A stretch of 8,836 nucleotides of DNA from Fimbriimonadales bacterium (lineage in GTDB: Bacteria; Armatimonadota; Fimbriimonadia; Fimbriimonadales; GBS-DC), in NCBI GenBank assembly GCA_025060055.1, contig JANXCK010000166.1, forward strand, positions 1 to 8,836, in the 5' to 3' direction. The position numbers were made by a program, and so were the translations under genes. The stretch's first letter is position 1, and each line of letters begins with the position of its first letter. Under the pieces are notes generated by a model, which made no database searches, was not told where the DNA came from, and saw nothing but the letters and a program-made list of their open reading frames with translations. Positions 4,218-8,836 of the stretch are shown one piece after another.

Positions 4218-5861
4218 ATGATTGCATTGGAGGGCAGTTCACGGCTGCAGCGACTGCGGTTGGCTCTGCTGTGGGTCGCTCTATTTGCAGTTGCACTGAG
4301 CCTACGGCTCGTCGGCATCCGCTGGAGCCTGCCCACTCTCGAGCATCACTATACCTATCACCCCGATGAGTGGCTCCTGTTGGCTGCGAGCTACTACACT
4401 ATCAGCCCCCAGAACGGCGAGTTCTTGCCGGGCTTTTACAACTACGGCACGCTGCCGATGTACCTGTGGAACCTCTGGCTCTCCTGGCTTCACGGCACGA
4501 GAGTCATCGAGTGGCTACACGAGCTTTCTACCGAAGCGGATCGGATTCGGCAGCAAGCGCAGTATTACTTGTGGGGGCGTGTGTTGGTCGCGCTGCTGGG
4601 CGCGGGCGCGGCGGTGATTGTGGGGCGCACGCTGGCGATGATTGCGGGCGTGCGAGCAGGCATCGTGGCGGGGCTGGCGATGGCGCTTGCGCCCGCGCTG
4701 GTGGTACACAGCCGCTTTATGACCGTCGATGTACCGACCATGTTCTTCGTGGCGTTGACATTCCACCAAGCGGTCGCGCTGACACGCGCAGCGCAGCCGT
4801 TGCGCTCGCTGTTGTGGGGCGCGGTGTGGGCAGGGTGCGCTGCTGGCTCCAAGTATAACGCAGGACTCGCGCTGATTGCCCCGCTGGTCAGCCTCTGGCT
4901 GTTGGACGCGCTTCCGCCCGTGCGCCGCGCCCTCTGGAGCGCCGCGGCAATCGGTGTGGCAGGGGCAACCTTCGTGGTGGTGTGCCCCGGCGTGTGGGCA
5001 GACTCGGAGCGGTTCTGGGCGCATTTTTGGTACGAGGTGCGCCATGTGAGTCAGGGGCACGGCGAGGTGTTCACCGACACGGGGCTGGGCTGGGTCTATC
5101 ACCTCACGCCGAACCTCAGCACGGGGTTCGGGGTGTTAGGGCTTGTGGCGAGTGTGCTGGGCTGGGTGTACGGCGTGCGCTTGCGCGTGCTGTGGGGCAT
5201 ATTAGCAGCCTCGCTGGCGTACTACCTGCTGATTGGCGCGGCGGAAGTGCGCTTCCTGCGCTACACTTTCCCGCTCTTCCCTGCGTTGGCGATGGGCATA
5301 GGGCTGGCTGTGCAGCCGCCCCTCTCCACAAACCCCATCCCGCGCGGGATTCGGATCGCGCTGACGCTGGGCGCGTTGCTGTGGCAACTGGCGAGTGCGA
5401 TGAGTCTAACCCTCTGCATGGTGCGTCCTGACGCCCGCGACCAAGCAGCAGCGTGGATCCGCGCGAACTTGCCTCAGGGAACGCGCATCGGCTTCCCGAC
5501 TGTGCCGTGGTTCTACACGCCCCCACTATTCCCTCAAACAGGCGAGCTGCATTGGCAGCAACGATTGCAACACGCTTTGGCGACACCGCACTATCGGCTG
5601 GTTGTGCTTGCCCCGCCTGAATGGGACGCGGATGCGCTCCGCGCTGCGCCCCCTGAGTACCTGATTATTAGCGAGTTCGAGGAACGCGATGTGCGGCGCA
5701 TCGGACGCGCCGACTATCAAGCGTTCGTGCGCATCGTGAACGAGCGCTACACGCTCTTGCGCACGTTCAGCAACGAGCCGCCGCTGCTCGGACGCCGCGA
5801 GCAGATGCCCCACGATTTGCTTTACATTTGCCCCCGCGTGAAGGTGTATCGCCTGCGCTGA
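4218..5861 (+). CDS. Membrane glycosyltransferase, GT-C fold, PMT/ArnT-like (GT39/GT83 type)
   Basis: The 547-residue protein resembles integral-membrane glycosyltransferases that move sugars from polyprenyl-phosphate donors to lipids or proteins on the outer face of the inner membrane. TM1 is at about residues 13-34. The first periplasmic loop carries the acidic HPDE motif (Asp50-Glu51), typical of the catalytic site of GT-C enzymes. A second motif SRFMTVDVPTMFF (165-177) and the GSKYNAG loop (210-216) match the family layout. Further hydrophobic segments run to about residue 398. A soluble C-terminal domain (about 400-547) contains AAAWIRANLPQGTRIGF, LHWQQRLQH and YLIISEFEE and is probably periplasmic. 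The frame stays open upstream to 3915, but that part translates the repeats, so the ATG after GGAAGGG was chosen. Substrate unknown; the family call is good, a precise enzyme name is not supportable. Confidence 0.85.
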   Translation: MIALEGSSRLQRLRLALLWVALFAVALSLRLVGIRWSLPTLEHHYTYHPDEWLLLAASYYTISPQNGEFLPGFYNYGTLPMYLWNLWLSWLHGTRVIEWLHELSTEADRIRQQAQYYLWGRVLVALLGAGAAVIVGRTLAMIAGVRAGIVAGLAMALAPALVVHSRFMTVDVPTMFFVALTFHQAVALTRAAQPLRSLLWGAVWAGCAAGSKYNAGLALIAPLVSLWLLDALPPVRRALWSAAAIGVAGATFVVVCPGVWADSERFWAHFWYEVRHVSQGHGEVFTDTGLGWVYHLTPNLSTGFGVLGLVASVLGWVYGVRLRVLWGILAASLAYYLLIGAAEVRFLRYTFPLFPALAMGIGLAVQPPLSTNPIPRGIRIALTLGALLWQLASAMSLTLCMVRPDARDQAAAWIRANLPQGTRIGFPTVPWFYTPPLFPQTGELHWQQRLQHALATPHYRLVVLAPPEWDADALRAAPPEYLIISEFEERDVRRIGRADYQAFVRIVNERYTLLRTFSNEPPLLGRREQMPHDLLYICPRVKVYRLR

Positions 5862-5868
5862 GCGCGAC

Positions 5869-6657
5869 CTATGCCATGCACGCCTTCAGGTACGCCGCCG
5901 CTTTGGGCAACTCGGTCGCAGGATCGCCTGCGATTCCGCATTCCAACGCCATATAACCTGTGTAGCCAATCTCGCGCAGGGCGGCGAACCCGCTCCTGAA
6001 ATCGGTATGCCCCTGACCAGGCAGCAGGCGGTTGCTATCGGCTAAATGCACATGCGCGATATGCTTGCCTGCGGCGCGGAGCGCTGCGGGAATGTCGGCT
6101 TCCTCAATCGACATGTGGAAAAAGTCCGCCATCAGCTTGAGGTTGGGATGGGGCAGCGCGTCGCAAATCGCAGCGGCTTGCTCCAAACGGCGCAGAAAAT
6201 GCGTCTCGTAGCGGTTCAGCGGCTCCAGCAGGATGTGCGCTCCTGCCCGCTCTGCGGTCTGCACGAGGTCTTCCAGCAGTTTGAGGAGCAGTTCGCGCTC
6301 CAACTGCTCCGGGGTTGTCAGCGGGCTGAGGTTCGGGATGCGCGGCGCGCCGAAAATCGGCACGACAATCAGCCCCACTGCGCCCAGATCACCTGCCACG
6401 TACAGCAGTTCGCGGATGTCCTGCATCGCCAGCTCGCGCTGCGCAGGGTCGGCATCCAACAAGCAGCCTCGAAAGCCCGCACAAACCGTGCTGACCTGCA
6501 CAGGGCTGTTTTTGAGTGCGCTTTGAATCTCGGCAACGCGCTCCTTCAGCCCGCCACCCCAGAACTCGATTCCTGCGTAGCCCCACGCTGCCAGCTTCTC
6601 CAGACGCTCAGGCAGGCTATTGCCTGGAATCAACCCTTCCTGACAAGCGAGTTTCAT
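5869..6657 (-). CDS. Sugar phosphate isomerase/epimerase-like TIM-barrel protein (AP endonuclease 2 superfamily)
   Basis: The 262-residue protein belongs to the xylose-isomerase-like TIM-barrel superfamily that includes tagatose/psicose 3-epimerases, hydroxypyruvate isomerase and IolE-like enzymes, usually cytosolic and metal-dependent. Candidate metal ligands fall in the expected order: Glu145 in LLEPLNRYETH, Asp178 in LMADFFHM, His202/204 in HVHLADSNR and Glu239 in YMALEC. GQGHTDFRSGFAALREIGYTGY is also typical of the epimerase/isomerase branch. The start at 6657 was chosen because a ribosome-binding site precedes it and MKLACQEGL is the natural first strand; an upstream in-frame ATG at 6729 would overlap fadN by about 70 bp and add a hydrophilic leader. 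It lies 2 nt after the fadN stop, so it is almost certainly co-transcribed. Substrate cannot be told. Its stop is 7 bp from the stop of the convergent glycosyltransferase. Confidence 0.88.
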   Translation of the reverse strand: MKLACQEGLIPGNSLPERLEKLAAWGYAGIEFWGGGLKERVAEIQSALKNSPVQVSTVCAGFRGCLLDADPAQRELAMQDIRELLYVAGDLGAVGLIVVPIFGAPRIPNLSPLTTPEQLERELLLKLLEDLVQTAERAGAHILLEPLNRYETHFLRRLEQAAAICDALPHPNLKLMADFFHMSIEEADIPAALRAAGKHIAHVHLADSNRLLPGQGHTDFRSGFAALREIGYTGYMALECGIAGDPATELPKAAAYLKACMA

Positions 6658-6659
6658 GG

Positions 6660-8836
6660 TCAGTTCCTCAGCGGTTTGCCCGTCTCCAGCATATGCCGAA
6701 TGCGCTCCGCGCTCTTTTCGGTTTGACACAGTTCAACAAACACCTGCCGTTCGAGCGCGTGGAAGTGTTCTTCAGGCATTGGGGTCGCATCGCGCAGGTC
6801 GCCGCCCGTCATTACATAGGCAATTTTCTCGGCGATTAGGCGGTCATGGTCGCTGATTTGCCCTGCCTGATGCGTCCAATGGACTTCCATCATCAGGCGG
6901 CTGTAGCCGTTGATGCCGACAGCCAAGATGGGCGTCGGTTCAGGCGGGCGATAGCCTGCGCGGGAGAGCGCCAGCACATGCTGTTTCGCCTCGTAGAGCA
7001 GGCGGTCGATATTCCAGCAGAGGGTGTCGCGTTCGCGCAGGAAGCCGAGTTGGTAGGCTTCAAAGGCGTTGTTGCTGCGTTTGCCGTAGGCGAGCGTCAG
7101 GAACGGCTGGCGCAGGTGAGGCACAGGATCGGCTTCAGGGGGCAGGTGCTGCAAAGCGCGTCGGGTCATCAGCGTCGTGCCGCCCCCAGCGGGCATCAGC
7201 CCGACCGCCGCCTCAGGCAAGCCCAGCCCCGCATCCACATGCGCATGCACATGCACGCACGGCAGCACCACTTCCAGCCCGCCGCCTAAGGCATAGCCAT
7301 GCACCGCTGCCACCACAGGAACCCCGCAGTACCGAATGCGCTGGCTCAGTCCCTGCAGCAGCTGCAAGCCGCGCTCCAGCCCCTGCCAATCCTGCCGAGC
7401 GATATACTCCAGAAACAGGTTCAGGTTGAAGCCCGCCGAGAACATCCGCCCTTGATTGCCGATGACCACGCCAACGTGCTCGCGCTCGGCGCGCTCCAGA
7501 AACTCAGCGACGAACTCCATCAGGCTGGGCGTCAGCACATTCGCTTTGGTGCGGAACTCGATGCACGCCACATCGTCGCCAAGGTCAATAACGCGGCATT
7601 CGGGCGTTTCGGTGATCACCTTGCCCGCAGCGGCAAGCTCGTCCAACTGAATGAAGAAGGGGGGCGTCATCATCGGGGCGTAGTCGCCCTGATCGTCGCG
7701 TGGCTCGAAGTAGAGTCGGCTCGCGCCGCGCGTGGCGTAGAAGGTTTTCAGCCCTGCGTTGCGCAGCATGCGCAGTGTCGACGGCTCTTGCGGTAGGTTG
7801 AGCGACAGCAACACCTCGCGCCCCGCCTCGCCCAGCGCGTCCCAAGTCTCGAACACGCCCAGCTCCCAGTTGTAGCCCAGACGCATTGCCATATCCAGCG
7901 ACGGAATGTCGTAGGCGACATCGGGCATCACCGCCGCGCCGTAAGCAAGGGGCAGCAGGAACGCCTCGCGGAAGAACGCGCCATACGGGTCGGGCAGGTT
8001 CAGTAGCGCGGACAACCGCTCAGGGTACGGCGCGCGGCTCAGGTTCGGGTCAATCGGCAGGTTCGGCTCGACGCGCGGGCGGTACTCCAGCGTGTTGTAA
8101 TTCAGCGTGAAAATCTCCTTGCCTTCGCGCTTGTAAAAGCCCGCACCTGTCTTCTCACCGAGCCTGCCTCGCTCAATCAGCGTGTGCCACAGCGGCGGCG
8201 TCTCCAGCGACTGGATGTACCGATCATCAGGCAGTCGCTCTTTCTGGTTGCGAATGATGTTATGCGCCACATCCAGTCCCACAAGGTCTGTGAGACGGAA
8301 CACCCCACTGCGCGGACGCCCGACCAGCGGACCCAGCAGCAAATCGGCTTCTTCGGGCGTGACCCCGTGCTTGATGGCGCTCGCCAGCGCTTGCATCATC
8401 GCGTAGATGCCGATCCGCGTGGTGATGAAGCCGGGGCGGTCTTTTGCCAGCACGACGCGCTTGCCCAGCAGTCGCTCCGCAAAGGTTGTGAAGCGCGTGG
8501 TGAGTTCAGGGTCGGTTTCGTCGGTCGGAATCAGCTCCAGCAGGCGCATCACGCGCGGAGGGTTGAAAAAGTGGGTTCCCAGAAACTGTTTGCGCAGCGG
8601 TTCGGGCAGTGCCTGCGCGATTTCAGCGATGCCCAGCCCTGAAGTATTGGAACTTAGCACAGCGTTGGGGTTCACGCGCTGCGCCACTTCGCGCCACAAC
8701 GCCCGCTTGGGTTCAATCTGCTCGATAATCGCCTCCACCACCCAGTCGGCGTCTGCCACGCAGTCCAAATCGCTCTCGACGCTGCCAGGAGTGATGCGCT
8801 GCGCGTCTTCGGGTCGGTAGAAAGTGCCTGAGTTGA
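6660..8836 (-). CDS. fadN: 3-hydroxyacyl-CoA dehydrogenase / enoyl-CoA hydratase, FadN type (5'-partial)
   Basis: This bifunctional beta-oxidation enzyme hydrates enoyl-CoA and oxidises 3-hydroxyacyl-CoA with NAD. The frame is open to base 8836 (translation at the edge reads NSGTFYRPEDAQRITPG), so the start and the Rossmann GxGxxG lie outside; about 725 residues remain of a family near 790. Domain order is dehydrogenase first, hydratase last, as in B. subtilis FadN and opposite to E. coli FadB. The dehydrogenase shows SSNTSGL, the catalytic His in GTHFFNPPR (codon 8571-8573) and Glu in RLLELIP (8535-8537), then KDRPGFITTRIG and GPLVGRPRSGVFRLTDLVGLD. The crotonase part (from about 7620 down) shows MFSAGFNLNLFLE, Glu in ALGGGLEV (7272-7274), Glu in LGLPEAAVGL (7212-7214) and PAGGGTT. 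The C-terminus RIRHMLETGKPLRN is characteristic. The usual partners, thiolase fadA and acyl-CoA dehydrogenase fadE, do not follow downstream; they could be upstream, off-window. Confidence 0.93.
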   Translation of the reverse strand, partial: NSGTFYRPEDAQRITPGSVESDLDCVADADWVVEAIIEQIEPKRALWREVAQRVNPNAVLSSNTSGLGIAEIAQALPEPLRKQFLGTHFFNPPRVMRLLELIPTDETDPELTTRFTTFAERLLGKRVVLAKDRPGFITTRIGIYAMMQALASAIKHGVTPEEADLLLGPLVGRPRSGVFRLTDLVGLDVAHNIIRNQKERLPDDRYIQSLETPPLWHTLIERGRLGEKTGAGFYKREGKEIFTLNYNTLEYRPRVEPNLPIDPNLSRAPYPERLSALLNLPDPYGAFFREAFLLPLAYGAAVMPDVAYDIPSLDMAMRLGYNWELGVFETWDALGEAGREVLLSLNLPQEPSTLRMLRNAGLKTFYATRGASRLYFEPRDDQGDYAPMMTPPFFIQLDELAAAGKVITETPECRVIDLGDDVACIEFRTKANVLTPSLMEFVAEFLERAEREHVGVVIGNQGRMFSAGFNLNLFLEYIARQDWQGLERGLQLLQGLSQRIRYCGVPVVAAVHGYALGGGLEVVLPCVHVHAHVDAGLGLPEAAVGLMPAGGGTTLMTRRALQHLPPEADPVPHLRQPFLTLAYGKRSNNAFEAYQLGFLRERDTLCWNIDRLLYEAKQHVLALSRAGYRPPEPTPILAVGINGYSRLMMEVHWTHQAGQISDHDRLIAEKIAYVMTGGDLRDATPMPEEHFHALERQVFVELCQTEKSAERIRHMLETGKPLRN
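6665..6669 (-). promoter_or_regulatory. Ribosome-binding site for the TIM-barrel gene inside the fadN end
   Basis: On the - strand GAGGA precedes ATG 6657 by 7 nt and lies within the last codons of the fadN gene. This supports translational coupling and the 6657 start. Confidence 0.65.
7236..7261. other. 26-bp perfect alternating pyrimidine-purine tract within fadN
   Basis: Every base from 7236 to 7261 alternates pyrimidine and purine (CACATGCGCATGC and so on), a type of sequence able to adopt Z-DNA under negative supercoiling. It encodes the VHVHAHVD stretch between the two crotonase glutamates. It may be only a by-product of GTG and CAT codon choice. Confidence 0.6.

Noticed and set aside
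6046..6726. 226-residue + strand ORF opposite the TIM-barrel gene, and similar long ORFs opposite nuoJ, the slipin gene and fadN
   Set aside because: They are antisense shadows of GC-rich coding sequence; the opposite strand has clear domain matches.
6658..6729. Longer N-terminus for the TIM-barrel protein starting at 6729
   Set aside because: It would overlap fadN by about 70 bp and add a charged leader; the coupled ribosome-binding site supports 6657.
8766..8768. TTG start making fadN complete within the window
   Set aside because: The frame continues open to the window edge with family-like residues (YRPEDAQRITPG), and the NAD-binding N-terminus is missing, so the gene is truncated by the window.

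Overview
The window looks like a chromosomal segment of a GC-rich, diderm (LPS-making) bacterium. The diderm inference rests on a KDO-8-phosphate synthase gene at the left edge. The compact gene spacing, GTG/TTG start usage and intergenic spacer filled with short palindromic repeats resemble genomes of Armatimonadota, Chloroflexota or Planctomycetota. That taxonomic placement is inference and weak; no marker gene here fixes the phylum.

Layout on the + strand: (1) the 3' end of kdsA (1-363). (2) A tight block of three complex I membrane-arm genes, nuoH-nuoJ-nuoK (375-2403), with strong Shine-Dalgarno sites between them; nuoI is absent from its usual place between H and J. (3) A stomatin-like SPFH gene (slipin, 2463-3263) 59 bp downstream of nuoK. 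(4) A 954-bp non-coding spacer (3264-4217) packed with inverted-repeat structures: a cluster of about a dozen short hairpins with different stems (3282-3785), a CCCTCAC...GTGAGGG palindromic element (3797-3884), an element with about 24-bp terminal inverted repeats carrying two perfect hairpins (3896-4064), and a third element with 23-bp terminal inverted repeats (4068-4163). (5) A 547-residue membrane glycosyltransferase of the GT-C/PMT type (4218-5861).

On the - strand, converging with the glycosyltransferase across only 7 bp, lies a two-gene unit transcribed right to left. First comes the 5'-truncated gene for a FadN-type 3-hydroxyacyl-CoA dehydrogenase/enoyl-CoA hydratase (8836-6660). After a 2-nt gap comes a TIM-barrel sugar isomerase/epimerase-like protein (6657-5869).

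Functionally the window mixes envelope biogenesis (KdsA, glycosyltransferase), respiration (NuoHJK), membrane organisation (slipin) and fatty-acid beta-oxidation (FadN). No defence system, CRISPR array, transposase, tRNA or rRNA is visible. The most unusual content is the spacer at 3264-4217, where stems differ between hairpins but self-complementarity is retained. I do not see convincing evidence for a new protein-based system.
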